Positions 31,464 through 43,045 of a stretch of DNA of 64,000 nucleotides are shown here, piece by piece (positions within the stretch are counted from its first letter, which is position 1; each line of letters begins with the position of its first letter). The stretch comes from Panicum virgatum (Eukaryota; Streptophyta; Magnoliopsida; Poales; Poaceae): positions 68,570,960 through 68,634,959 of the forward strand of contig NC_053147.1 in assembly GCF_016808335.1 (NCBI RefSeq), given 5' to 3'. Position numbers and translations under genes: made by a program. The notes beneath the pieces are model-generated. The model was not told the origin of the DNA. It did no database searches and saw nothing but the letters and a program-made list of their open reading frames with translations.

Positions 31464-32999
31464 TGTAGTTGGCTTAGGTTCCTCCATGAAAGTTTTAGAT
31501 TTTTCTCAGTAGATTCCAATAATATATTCTTAGATACGAAAAAGAAAAGCAGCATTGCTGCAGTTGGCTTAGGCCTCTTTTGCTTTTTAGGTGGGATGTT
31601 GGATTGGGGGAGCACGTAGGAGCGCTTTACTTATAGTAAAACTGATTGGCATAATTTATTGTCTGATCTTGTATTGTCAAAACAGGTGGTAGTGTCTCGG
31701 ATCGCACCTAAAGTGGACATCCCTTCATTGGAGGCGAGTAAATGTACCGGTGGTGGCTACACGCTTTAATTTGTTATTTATTCTATCTCCACATTAAAAA
31801 TTCAGAACCACAACTAATACAATATGATCTATCTGGCCTTATTTAATGAGTATGTTATATCTTCCCTATGGATTCGATGGAAAATCTATAATTCTTTATC
31901 TATGGCCTGATGATGCCTTTGGTGGTGGAATGGAATGATGCTTATGGAGATATATATAATTTATCATTTCTCTCTATGGCATATGCATTGCATCCAATTC
32001 ATTGCATTGGCATATGGAGTTATGTCGTGAACCTATGGTTCCAACTGTACCGATACAACATCGTTTATTGGGCATAACGATGCAGCTTCATACCTTGTTG
32101 GGTATGAAGGCAGGAGACATGACATTTGCATTGCATATGCATTATGATTTTGGATTATGGCATATTTGTTTGGGAATGATATTGAGAAGCAATATCCTCA
32201 AGGCTTGGTGGTGATCGGTATTAATCTTGCATATGAAGTAATCATTTCATTTATTATATCTCATGATTTATCATTGATTACTTTTAATTCGGGAATTGCA
32301 TTTGCATTATGATTTGGAATATGAAGTGTATGCCATTATGGCTTGGGAGATAATTGTGAGAAGTGATATTTCTCCAAGGTTTGGTGGTGACTAATCTTAT
32401 CCTATATGTGGTTTTGTTACTTTGATTTGGTATATCTTATTGGTGGTCATTGGTGTAGCTATAATTGAAGCTTAAGTCGATGCTTAATAAAATTGTAGTT
32501 TAAATAGCTTGTTAAAGTAGTTTACTTGCTGAGATTTCATATCTCACACCTTTTTTCTCTTTTTATATACTTGTGTTGCTTGGTTGAATGGTGGGAAAGT
32601 AGTGTCACACACAACAGTTCATGCAATCAACTAGTTTCATACTTGTGCTATCCTTTAGAATTGCTTGTTTTATAATCATAACTTAATATTGTGGACTTTG
32701 TTGGGTTGGTCATGTCAGACTTATGGTGATGCTTATATGTTCTTAGGGATGTTTATTTTGCTAGTGTGGTTATATTTTGTTACTCTTGCTTTAGGGGAGA
32801 TGCTGCCAATTTTTTTTATTTGTAAGGCTTGGGGAAAGGTTTGGATGGCATCTTGATTGTTTTTGGTTCTGGGGTGTTACACACCATGCCGGTCAACTTC
32901 CAGGACGGACGGTTGCTTGTACTCCTGTCCATGGACCATGGGTCGTCGTCTCGTGAGCTCGATAGTGCCCGCCAGATATCGACGGATCCGTACTCCTGA
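31464..32999. other. AT-rich spacer between duplication copies
   Basis: No coding sequence is recognisable. The stretch 31860-32880 is T- and G-rich, with repeated ggcatatgcattgcat-like words. It ends in ggttctggggtgttaca, which on the minus strand would read TGTAACACCCC, a common LTR start; this may be a solo LTR or fragment, but I could not find its other end or a target duplication. Confidence 0.35.
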
Positions 33000-33163
33000 G
33001 CTGCTTAGATTTCATTTTAATGATAGGACCGTCCTGATCGGCTAGGCAGCTACATCGACGCTGCAATATCTTTGATCCGATTCGGCGTTCATGGGGTTGT
33101 CCTGATTTTGGCAATTATTTTTACAACAAGCATCATTGAAATCGCTAATAATTTAAGTTGCAG

Positions 33164-33625
33164 GTTCGGGGACGTGGCCGAGCTGGTCGAGTGCATGTCC
33201 CTGAATATCTACGCCCGGCTCCCGGCTGCCGAGCTCACGCCGGCGACCACCTACGCCGCGTACCTGGTGTACGGCGTCGTAAAGGGACACCGCGGCCTGA
33301 GCTACCCGGACCAGGAGACGACGGTGGCGCTGGGCGGGGGACGCGTGGCGCCGGCGCGCCACGCCGTGTGCCTCCACCCGACGAGGCCGAGGCGCGCAAG
33401 TTCAGGGCCGTGTCCCGCAGCACCAGCGACGAGGAGCCGAGGTGGCCGAGGCTGCGGGAGGACGGGTGGTCGGAAATGGAGATGGCGACGGCGACGGCGG
33501 CGGGAGGCCCCGGCGACGGTCGCGGGCGAGGAGGTGGCGGTGAGCTTCGAGGTGCTGGGGTAGTGGGGTGGTACCCGAAACACGGGCTCATTGTGGAGGG
33601 CGTCGAGTTTAGGCCCGTCAACTGA
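33164..33625 (+). pseudogene. PP2-type gene, copy B, broken
   Basis: After the acceptor at 33161-33163 the frame reads FGDVAELVECMSLNIYARLPAAELTPATTYAAYLVYGVVKG (in two overlapping stretches) and DQETTVALGGG, the core of a PP2 domain. After about 33380 the coding sense switches frame more than once: EPRWPRLREDGWSEMEM, then EEVAVSFEVLG, then GWYPKHGLIVEGVEFRPVN. The upstream exon seen in copy A (ending CYVLSA) is missing. Copy B keeps more of the domain than copy A but is still not translatable as one protein. Confidence 0.83.
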
Positions 33626-34033
33626 CTTCCACGGTTGAAGCGGTTTTTTTATTTTTATATTTTTTATTTCGTTTTTTACAAAAATATATTTTCGATTTGG
33701 AAATTTACAAAAATATATCCCGGCCGCCCCGCTGCCGGGCGGCAAGGGCTTATCTGTAAAAAAAAGAAAAAAAATTGCGGACAGATCCGTGGGAACCGGC
33801 CGGGCGGCCGGCCTCCCAGAGCGGCCGGCCCCCACCGCTATATAAGGGTGTTGGCTGCCCTCCCCCCTCATTTGCCTTGCTAAAAATCCAGAAAAAAAAG
33901 AGAGGGAGGGAGGGGGCGGAGGGGTGAGGGAGAGGCAAAGCGGCGAAGCCCTGTCGGATTTTCAAGCCGGCGACTTTAGGTAACTAAAATTTTCTACATT
34001 TTATAAATAGATTATGTTGTAATTATTTTTTTG

Positions 34034-34419
34034 AAACAGTAGATTACCAATCAGTTCAATTATTATTAGGAGTGATTAGTGGTACATTTAGTTGTATTTA
34101 CTTATAGTGATTAGCGTTGATATAGTACATTAAGTGTTAGATTTAGTATTAGAAAATACTAGAAAATTGTTAGAGAAGTATTAGAAAATGCAAGATAATA
34201 TTAGAAAATTGTAGAAAATGTTAGAAAATTGTAGAAAATGTTAGAAAATTGTAGAGAATGTTAGAAAATTGTAGAGAATGTTAGAAAATTATAACAAAAA
34301 TTATAGAAACTATTTTGTTTAAACAGTAGATTAGCAATCATTTTAATTATTATTAGGACTGATTAGTGGTACATTTAGGTGTAGTTAATTGTAGTGATTA
34401 GTGTTGATATAGTACATTA
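34034..34419. repeat. Direct and tandem repeats inside the MULE
   Basis: A segment of about 100 bp at 34034-34132 (aaacagtagatta...gtacatta) recurs at 34321-34419. Between them are about six units of a 20-bp repeat, ttagaaaattgtagaaaatg. Confidence 0.85.
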
Positions 34420-34606
34420 GCAATCTAATTAATTAATCTTAAAAATTGCAAGATAATATTAGAAAATTTCTAAAATGTTACAAAATATTAGAAATTATTA
34501 TTAATGGTTAGAAAATCATATAAATTATTTAGGAAATATAAGGAAATATTAGAAATATTTAGATGTATGTGATTGTATTGTATTGTTTTGATCTTACGTG
34601 GTAGGT

Positions 34607-35104
34607 ATGGCCGGGGTTACTCCTGCGTTGCTGGACCCAACAATAGACTCGGGTCACCGGTCCTTCCTTGCGAAGGTTCAGCACCAAGAACTAAACGTGC
34701 TGCGTTGTTTTATTTCTTTATCTTCGTTGAGATACCTTACATGAAATTTATTTTGCAGTCTTCAGATGCTCCAGAAAACTGTGGTTTTACCATATGGGCC
34801 GATCCTGCACCAATTGATTCAGTTCAGGAGTTCATCGAGTACCTCCAGATAAAGATCTTTGATCTGGATGCAAGGTAAACCATTACGAGGAATTGAGCGA
34901 GGGTAACAAAGACGACGAAGATGATGATACCAGCAATGCAGCCGCTTCATAGGATGAACCATGCACTATTCCTTACTGCAACTGCCCTTGTCACAAGAAG
35001 AAGGGCCCTGCCCATCCGGCACCACCGCCTGCACCACCTGCAATGGGTGGATACTGTGGAGAAGGCTCAACGCAGTTTGCTACGTGGGGGTACGGCTACT
35101 AGGA
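34607..35104 (+). pseudogene. MULE cargo: broken chimera with plant-mobile-domain-like start and zinc-finger-like segment
   Basis: An ATG at 34607 opens a frame MAGVTPALLDPTIDSGHRSF, resembling the start of plant-mobile-domain proteins common in grass MULEs; it stops after about 40 codons. Another frame at 34760-34878 encodes ENCGFTIWADPAPIDS and EYLQIKIFDLDA, reminiscent of GRF-type zinc-finger proteins linked to MULEs. A third piece (about 34955-35104) encodes CTIPYCNCPCHKKKGPAHP. The parts look spliced from different sources. The identities are tentative and no intact protein is present. Confidence 0.4.
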
Positions 35105-36295
35105 CTACCTATTGCTAGTCACATGCTGTATCGTTGTGTTTGTTGTGTTTTTCTAAATTACCTAAGACATGTTAGCTTAGTTCAGAATCTGTTTACCGTA
35201 GTTGCAACGGGTTCTGCCATGCCACTGCATGTCTGATGTGTGTTTCATTAACGTTGTATTATGATGTAATTCCTATGGTTTATATTGTGTAATGCAGTTT
35301 TTAGTTCTTAATTCTTACCGTTATATTTGATGTGTGGTTCACAGTATTCTAGTCTCTTGAAAATGTCCGAAAATATTAAAGGCAAGTTCGAAGATTCACT
35401 AGATTGCTTGTGCGTGCGTGGCACCTCGGCGCCGTGATCTGTGGCGCGAAGACGTGTTATCTCGGCGCCACATATTACAGCGCCCACCCGCAGGGTCTAT
35501 TTCTGCAAAAAGTTACAAAAAGAGCACATATGTGAAATTATTTCGCGAAAAGGACTAAATTGCAAAAAAAAATGCCGGCCGCCCCGCAGCCGGGCGGCCT
35601 GGGAGGCCGGCCGCCCAGTTGCCGGGCGGCCGGTTCCCAGTGACCTGTCTGCAATTTATTTTCGTCTTTTTTTGCAGGTAAGCCCCTGCCGCCCGGCAGC
35701 CGAGCGGCCAGGTCCCGGCCGCCCGGCAGCGGGGCGGCCGGTGTATATTTCTGTAAATTTCCAAATCGAAAATATATTTTTGTAAAAAACGAAAATAAAA
35801 AATAAAAAAATAAAAAACCGCCACGGTTGAACCAAGGGAAATTTGGAACTATGCTCCCAATTAATTTGGCAAATAGTAGTAGATATCATGTATTGTTGGC
35901 ATTTTAAAGTCAAGTGGTGTTTTCAGAAATTTCATGACAACTTGTCTCAAACCAATGTTGATAGGTAGAGATCATGTATTATGATTAATTATCTGATAAC
36001 CGGAACAAAGACAGTCGTCAGTCGGTATAGGTGGACTAGAGCTAACCACGAGAAGCCATGGGCACGGTATAGCACAAAAGCAAACATAACCATTTCGCAA
36101 AAAAAAAAGAAACCAAACACACCTCGATAACGATAAAATCATAAAAATTTAAAATGTTCCAAAACAAATCATATATGAAACTTGTACAGTAAACAATTCA
36201 GAGATGTAAAACCTTATAAAACTACTGCTTAACTGAATCTACTTATACCCAACTAGTATCTGCTAATGACGACGCTCCAGCTATATAATGTAGAG

Positions 36296-36600
36296 ACCTG
36301 AACACCTGCACCGGCACCGTATGCGCCACAACCACATGCGTCGTGTCGGCGCTCACGGCCACGCCGTTCGGGTATGACATGCGTCGTGTCGGCGCTCACG
36401 GCCACGCCGTTCGGGTATGGCAGGCCGGCCCTGAGCACGGCGACCTCCTTGGTCCGTGCGTCGTACCAGAGTAGTTGCCCCGTCGCGTCGGCGTTCATCA
36501 TGATCTCCGTGTTGAACCTGTGCGGTACGTGGTGCTGCTATCGGTGAAGTAGACGTCGTCGGTGGCCTGGTCGACGTACAGCCTCAGCCAGTCAAACACA
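36296..36600 (-). pseudogene. Strictosidine-synthase-like fragment, copy B
   Basis: It is homologous to 29540-29853, with the motifs YPNGVAVSADTTHV and NADATGQLLWYDARTKEVAVL. The C-terminal part kept in copy A is deleted at about 36297. A 43-bp unit (catgcgtcgtgtcggcgctc...) is duplicated in tandem at about 36334-36419, which duplicates the coding motif. Confidence 0.8.
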
Positions 36601-37641
36601 ACAATATATTTTGGTTCCCTCCAATGCTTCAGAGTTCCATGGCCCGTATACACAAATCCTTATCCTTGAGACCTTGACAGTGAAATTTAAGTTTTTCTAC
36701 TTACTTGTTGTAACACTTTGAATGGTGCATCCCAAGGAATGGGATTATATATAGGATGTGACAGTGTAGTAGTCTTTGGTACTGGCCTACCATCCGTTGC
36801 TACAAATCATCTAGTAATCGTTCATGTATCATTCATCTACCATGAGTATGAGCCATGAGTTCGTTTTCATGGCGCATGTATGATTGTGGTTGTTTGCATG
36901 GTGCCAATGTCGTGTGCACTGAAATGAACAAGAGGCCGATGGAACGAACAAAGAATGCACGTCTCCGTTGCTTTTAGTCCCATACCGGGGATCCAGTCAG
37001 ACAGGATGGCACTCAAATGGGTGGGCCGGCGCAGGGACGGCGTGCCGCATGACCCCAACATGTCAGCACACCCAGACCACGAGGAAACTCGTGTGCTGGT
37101 GGCCTCGTGCGCGGCACGCGCACGCAGCAAACATCTTGAATTAAAAGGAAAGAATTCACCCCCGGCCACCACGATCTCTTAACCCCAGGCGCATGACACA
37201 TCCGCCTAGCCCTTTTTAAATTTTTTTTCTTTCTTTTCTGCTTTTTGATTACGAGTAATTGATAGGCCATGTTGCATTCTTGCTCATTGATCTCTGCTAA
37301 GCAATGCAAGTTCTTTCTTACAGACACGGCAAACTAAAGCAAGCTACAGAAAAATCCCAGTTACACTAGTCGATCTCTAGTTAAAAAATGGCACAAGCCG
37401 TTACACTCTGCTCAGTGATCTCCAGTTGGATCTCAAATTCCCAGTGGCAATTACAGTTCATTAAGCCGCCGACTTTGTTTCATGCTCGACACACAAGATA
37501 AATTAACTGTAAATCCTCACTCCCTCAGGCATTACACTAACAACATCAAATATTCCTATGAAAGAGCACTGGAGATTCAATCACCGCGCATCGGAATTCA
37601 GGAAGTACAAAAAAACAAAACTGCTTGCATCGTCATCTGCC
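36601..37641. other. Non-coding part of copy B, including ligase 3' UTR
   Basis: It aligns with 29854-31165 of copy A. No gene is recognised. The part nearest 37642 should be the ligase 3' untranslated region. Confidence 0.6.
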
Positions 37642-40600
37642 CTACCATCTTCGCTTGAAGTTGCTTTCCTCGTCGCTCAAAGTTGAGCCCTCGTACGCGT
37701 GCCTCCTGTACGAATGCCTGGAGCTGGATTTCCGACTCCTAGAACGCGACCGCCCCTTCCTCCTACCATGGAACTCCTCATTGTAGTCATCAGACTCAAA
37801 GCTACCACTGTCCACTGCACGTCTATGCTGGCTGCCATCCCTTGGACTGCTAGCATGATGTGTTCCGGCCTTCTTCCGACTATGGTACTCCGCATAGTAT
37901 TCATGGGACTCGATGCTGCTGTCTCGCGTCTCTGGAACCGATCTGCCACCGCTCCTGGATCCTCTTTTCTGAGCTGAGGCGCGGGAATGATGAAGCTCTG
38001 GTTTCGGAGATTGTGGACCTATGTTTTTGCAGCTGTCGGACAGCCTTGCGTGTGCAGAAGCTTCATGATCTTGGAAAACTCCACGCTGGAATCCACTGCT
38101 GCAGAAATCAATAGTCAGAAATGGTCAGTGTAGCAATTCAGAGGTGAGATAAGATGCGGACAATGAATTGAACGGTGAGGAAACAATAATCTACAAAATA
38201 TGTCTCCAGGTGCAAAAGATCCATACAATCAGCATAATCTAGTGCTTCCGCAGTTCGGTTTGCTAGTGACTGCAAGTGACACACAAATATATCTACTTAT
38301 TAACTATTTGGTGTGATTTTACCACGTTGAACTCAACACACCTGCAATGGCTTGCTGGGTAGCCTTGCATTCCAGGAGTGTGCAGTGGTAAGTTGCTGAT
38401 ATCATTGACATTATACAAGCCCATAGGGTAGCCGCTGGAAGGCATATTAGGCATAAAGTACATGCTGTAAGGATCAGCTCCCCAAGGCAGTCCTCCAAGT
38501 CCAAATGAAGAGTTATAACATGATAGTTCAAATGGAACGTTGCAATCATATCCAGCACAGTTGGCATCACCATTTCCAGTTGTGCCAGACTTCTTTTTCT
38601 TCTTTGCTGACTTACTCTTAACCACTTTTCGCTCAAGCTTCCCTGAAGCTATTGCTACTCCATCAGGTGCCAACTGTTTTTGACATCTTGGCTCTGGAGC
38701 AGTTTTCATGGCATCTGTCAGCGCTATGGTCTTTTTTACTGATGTTTTTTCAGTCTCTTCAGTTTTACTCTGGAGACCAGAACGTGTCTGTTCCTGATGA
38801 TGATCTATTGGATTTTTGCATGCAGTTATCAAGAAACTACCTTCAGTAGCAGCCGATGGTGTGCTGTCCATATGTTGATTATTGTCCCCTTTTAACGCAG
38901 CGGATGCAGTGAAGCTGATAGATTTGCCATCTAAATTGCTGCTAATGGAGCTTGCAAGATTCCCTGTACCATTTGAAAGGCCACCACTCCTTGATGACAA
39001 CATGCTTGAGATTGTACTTCTAAGAGTTTGATTGGGAATTAGGTCATCTGCAAGTATTTTAACACCACAAATGCACTTCGCTTGGGCAATAATGTAGTCC
39101 CGAATGCCTGATGACAGAAAAACAAATAGGCTGGTTGGGGTTATTTTTCATGCAGTGTGAAACCAAAATACCTTTTGATATAACCCAAATTTGAGCTACT
39201 AACACCATTAAATTCTGAACATGGGCATATTGCAACAACTATCAATGTGCAATCCACTTTACAAAGTTTGCATCACTTACATTTATCACAGAAACTATCG
39301 TAACAGCACTTGCTTGTCAACATTGCGTCTATCATAACCTTCTTGCATAGTGGGCAGTGGAGTTCTGCTGGCAAGCTATCACTGACACTGCTAGACATAG
39401 CCTGGACAAGTTCTGCTGGGATACCATCATCAAAGCTAGATACTATGGGAATCAGTGAACTGGTTCTTCTGGAATCATTTTTCCTGTCACCATAATTTGG
39501 GCAAGAATGAATAAAGTGCCCTGGGACTCCACATTTGTGGCAGATATAGCCAGGTGGAGGCGGCTTGCTTCCTGATGGGCAATGCCGAATGAAATGTCCA
39601 GGAATATGACAAATGCGGCAGACATAGCCAGGAGGGGGTGCCTGCACTTCCAATGGACGAACTGCAAATAAATTTTCAGGATCAGAGAAGGCGTGCAAGT
39701 TTCTTAAATAGAATGCAAAATAAAAACATAGCATGAAAATGTGAACAAACTCCTAAGTCACTTATAATTCCAGTTCTCTTAATTGAATCATCATCATTTG
39801 GTATGAACAATGTCTAACACTATAGCATACCAGACTATCAACATTAAACAGCAGTGCATCAGGAGAGTGTTACGGTTAAATCTAATTGGCTTGCAAGTGA
39901 CTAATCATAAGTAAATGTCAACACGAGTCAAACTAGAAGTGAAAAATCATACACATCAGTACATTACCATTATGGCGGCCCAACTCTTCACCGTCATATC
40001 CACCTCCAGATGAAGAACCTCCCCTACATAAGAAGGCAAAATCAATCAATACTACAGCAGATGTATACATAAAGAAACTATTATTCGAGTTTTCCAGGCT
40101 ACTACCACAAAAGGGCACATGAGTATATACGAATCTTACCACTTAATCTCAGCTGCATCAATCACATTTCTAATTGCTGCTACCTCTTCATCATCAGTTT
40201 CTGTAATTGCACTTGATTTCAAAGTTGACTCAGCAACTGTCTTGTTAGATGCCATCACATCATTCTCTAAGACTATGGGCCTGAATACAAATACCAGCTC
40301 AGTTACACAAAAATATAGATAATTTTCCGTATGTTATCGCCTACAGAAGGTTCGCCACAAATTTTTAATTTGATAAAGAAGATGAACAAGACTTTATATC
40401 ATCTGTTTGGGGGGCAAGATTACGAGTATTCTGAATAGGGGTTTGAATTAGTGCCCCTAAGAGTCACTATTAAATGAACAAGTTTTAAAAAATCTGTCAC
40501 ATTTTGAAAACTTGGCACCCCTATCCCACAAAGGCATGGAAACTCTCTGCCATTTTAACCAGACTTGTATGCTAGTAAAAACAAGAAACATTGCAATGTC

Positions 40601-41508
40601 CAATTTCTATTATGATTTATGAACGATGATTTATCACTGCAGAACTACAAACATTATCTTTGACTGAACCTGATATGCAGTTTAATGTCAATTTTCTGCA
40701 TGAAGATAATGATTTACAGGAGCCACCAAGTTTCAAAGGTGAACTCTTTGCAATGATCTACACCCTGCATTACCTTAATCGAGGTTGCTTGACTCAAAAT
40801 TTTCACTCTCACAAATCCCCCGACGAAAAAAGAGTAGTAACAAACAAAATTTAGATGGTAATAGAGTCTGGGGAGGAGACAGTACGATGTGTCAATTGTG
40901 TCAATCGGATGTCCTGCAAGCCGATGGACCAGCACTGTAGAATTCTGCTGTATCATGGTATTTTCATCAAAGTATTCTGTACCCACAAGCAAAAAAAAAA
41001 CATGGAAAGCAAGTATGAGGCCTTATCATACGAACACTCTAATTATAAAACTACCTAGCATCCCAAGAAGATGAAGCTCTAACGAGAACAGATCAAGATT
41101 ACGGCTATGGACATACGCAGCGCAGTCCCCTGTTGCTCTGCGTTCGCAACAGGGGAGAACATCTCGGCATCGAACAGAAATGCATGCCCGGCCGCCCCCA
41201 GAATTACCGCGACGCGACGCGACCCGATCAAAAACCCTGTCCTCTACCTACAGCACGATCATTCGCACTCCCGGTGGCGGTCGCCTGAACCGGCACGACG
41301 CGGGGGTGGGACCGCACGCACCTTCCCCGGTGCGGGGGTCGCAGAGCGCGATGCCGTCCCGCGGGCCGCGGCCCCGCGTCCGGCCGGTCCCGTGCCGCCC
41401 CGTGGCCGCGATCAGCCGCTTGAGCTCGGCGACGGAGGCGAAGGCGCCGGGGACCTGCACGGAGAAGGTCTGCACCCCGCTCCGGTACCGGTAGTGCACC
41501 ACCCCCAT
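37642..41508 (-). CDS. DWNN-domain E3 ubiquitin ligase (PQT3-like / RBBP6 family)
   Basis: Seven exons on the minus strand: 41508-41322, 40976-40886, 40280-40140, 40023-39968, 39661-39281, 39107-38342 and 38098-37642. All have GT-AG borders; total 2079 bases, 692 residues. Residues 1-92 form the ubiquitin-like DWNN domain (MGVVHYRYRSG ... EYFDENTMIQQNSTVLVHR). Two CCHC zinc knuckles lie at about 173-186 (CRICHIPGHFIRHC) and 199-212 (CHKCGVPGHFIHSC). A U-box/RING follows at about 257-320 (ELHCPLCKKVM, CYDSFCDKC, CICG). The tail is rich in Lys, Ser and Arg, with a Met/Gly/Pro segment and a terminal RS-like region. Family members transfer ubiquitin to nuclear proteins; Arabidopsis PQT3 modulates paraquat (oxidative stress) tolerance. 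The start codon is fixed by DWNN homology. Substrate unknown. Confidence 0.93.
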
Positions 41509-41814
41509 GCTGGGCCGCGCTGGAGCACACCCCTCGCCGGCCGGGGAGGAGCGGCGCCCGACCCTAGCGGGTAGCCCGCCCGCGCGGGTGCGGTGGCGGG
41601 AATGCCGGGTCGGGAGGTGGGGGGGGCGGGGGGGGGTGGCGAAGTGCGGCGGCGGAGGTGAGGGGCGTGGTGGGCTGGTGGAGTTTGGAGCGAGCGAGTC
41701 GGCGGTGGTGGCTTCCCCTGGAAGGCGTGGCACGGAAGCCGAGGTGGCGCGGGGGTGGAGGGGGATCGCGTGAAGCGGCGGAGTTGGGCTGTGGGCTGGG
41801 GAAATACCGGCACA

Positions 41815-43045
41815 TGGTATGTGGGCTTTGAGGCCCATGATTCTGGCAGAATGTTGTATGTGGGCTTAGAGGCCCATGATTTTGAAGGAACAGGCTATGT
41901 GGGCTTTGAGGCCCAACCAAATCGAAGAAGAAGAAAGAAAAAAGTCATTTTTGCCCCCCTCAACTTTGAGCTGAATCTGTTTTTCCTCTCTGGACCATAA
42001 AACCGTCCGTCCAGTCTCCTCAGACTCACAAAACCGTTCACATAACCTCCCTGAGCTGTTTGAGGGTGAGATCACAGCGGTTTTTCTATTTTTCTTTTAT
42101 TTTTTATTTTGACTAAATCTTTGAAAAATCAAAGTAAATCACAAAAAAATCATAAAATGAAAAATCTAATTTTATTGAACTCCACATAAGTAGATCTATG
42201 CATTAAATATATTATATGATATGCTTTAGTACACATTTTTTTATGTAGTTTTAGATATATGCTTTTCTGCAATTAATGTATATCTACAGTTTCTGTTGTC
42301 AAATTATAGTGAAATTTTTATGGTGGTCTAATTATTATATGATTGAGCTATAGTAAAAATTTTATAATTATTGGATCATGTTTGACTGAGCTATAGATTT
42401 ATCTATATAAACCTAGATAAATCTAGACCAATCTATATATAAACTTAGATAAATCAATACCTCAATCATACATGATTCAATAATCATAAAATTTTTACTA
42501 CATCTCAATCATATAATGATTATACCACCATAAAATTTTCATCATAATTTGACGATGGAGACTATAACTATAAATTAATTGCAAAAAAGCATATATCTAA
42601 AACTACAGAAAAAAAAATTTGTACTAAAATATATCATATAATATGTTCAATGCTTAAATCTACTTACATGGAGTTCAATAAAATTGGATATTCCCTTTTA
42701 TGATTTTTTTGTGATTTCCTGTGATTTTTCAAAGATTTAGTCAAAATAAAAAATAAAAGAAAAATAGAAAAACTGCTGCCACCTCACCCTCAAACCACTC
42801 AGGGAGGTTATGTGAACGGTTTTGTGAGTCCAAGGAGGCTGGACGGACAGTTTTGTGGTCCAGAGAGAAAAAACAGATTCGGCTCAAAATTGAGAGAGGT
42901 AAAAAGGACTTTTTTCAAGAAGAAATGCCACATATACTGTTCGTATTTGTCATGGGCCTCATGTATATGTGGGCTTATAGGCCCATGATTTTTGACGAGG
43001 GATATGCTATGTGGGCTTAGAATATGCTATGACGGCTCATGATTG
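41815..43045. repeat. About 40-bp repeats with GGGCTTNNAGGCCCA palindromes upstream of the ligase gene
   Basis: Units of the form tatgtgggcttagaggcccatgatt recur at about 41818, 41858 and 41893, and again after the foldback element at about 42970 and 43010. GGCCCA is the plant site II (TCP-binding) core, common in promoters of housekeeping genes, so the array may contribute to the ligase promoter about 310-400 bp before the ATG. The array is split by the insertion at 41937-42916. Confidence 0.7.
41937..42916. mobile_element. Foldback MITE (MULE-type) of 980 bp
   Basis: The whole element is one long imperfect inverted repeat, with arms of about 485 bp meeting near 42425. Termini are GAAAAAAGTC and its complement, flanked by perfect 9-bp duplications AAGAAGAAA (41928-41936 and 42917-42925). 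Nine-base duplications point to the Mutator superfamily, although the site is low-complexity. It lacks coding capacity. A transcript would fold into a long hairpin. Confidence 0.9.

Larger units (their letters stand above)
33640..35821. mobile_element. Mutator-like element (MULE) with captured gene pieces
   Basis: Long inverted repeats start GCGGTTTTTT at both ends, continue through acaaaaatatattttcgatttgg and remain recognisable for about 150-200 bp, with many GGCCGGCCGCCC blocks. The flanking 10-bp duplication is CACGGTTGAA (33630-33639 and 35822-35831); copy A has a single cacggttgaa at the equivalent site. No MURA-type transposase is encoded. The interior carries coding fragments, so this is a Pack-MULE-like or non-autonomous element. 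Confidence 0.93.
33000..37920. repeat. Segmental duplication, copy B
   Basis: It matches copy A from the PP2 intron to the last ligase exon, in the same orientation. It contains a Mutator-like insertion (33640-35821) absent from copy A and lacks the CACTA, hAT, Gypsy and LINE insertions of copy A. It continues without a break into the complete ligase gene, so it is the parental or better-preserved copy. Confidence 0.88.

Noticed and set aside
33302..33871. Minus-strand frame of 189 codons across PP2 copy B and the MULE end
   Set aside because: It spans a transposon junction, and the true PP2 coding sense is on the plus strand.
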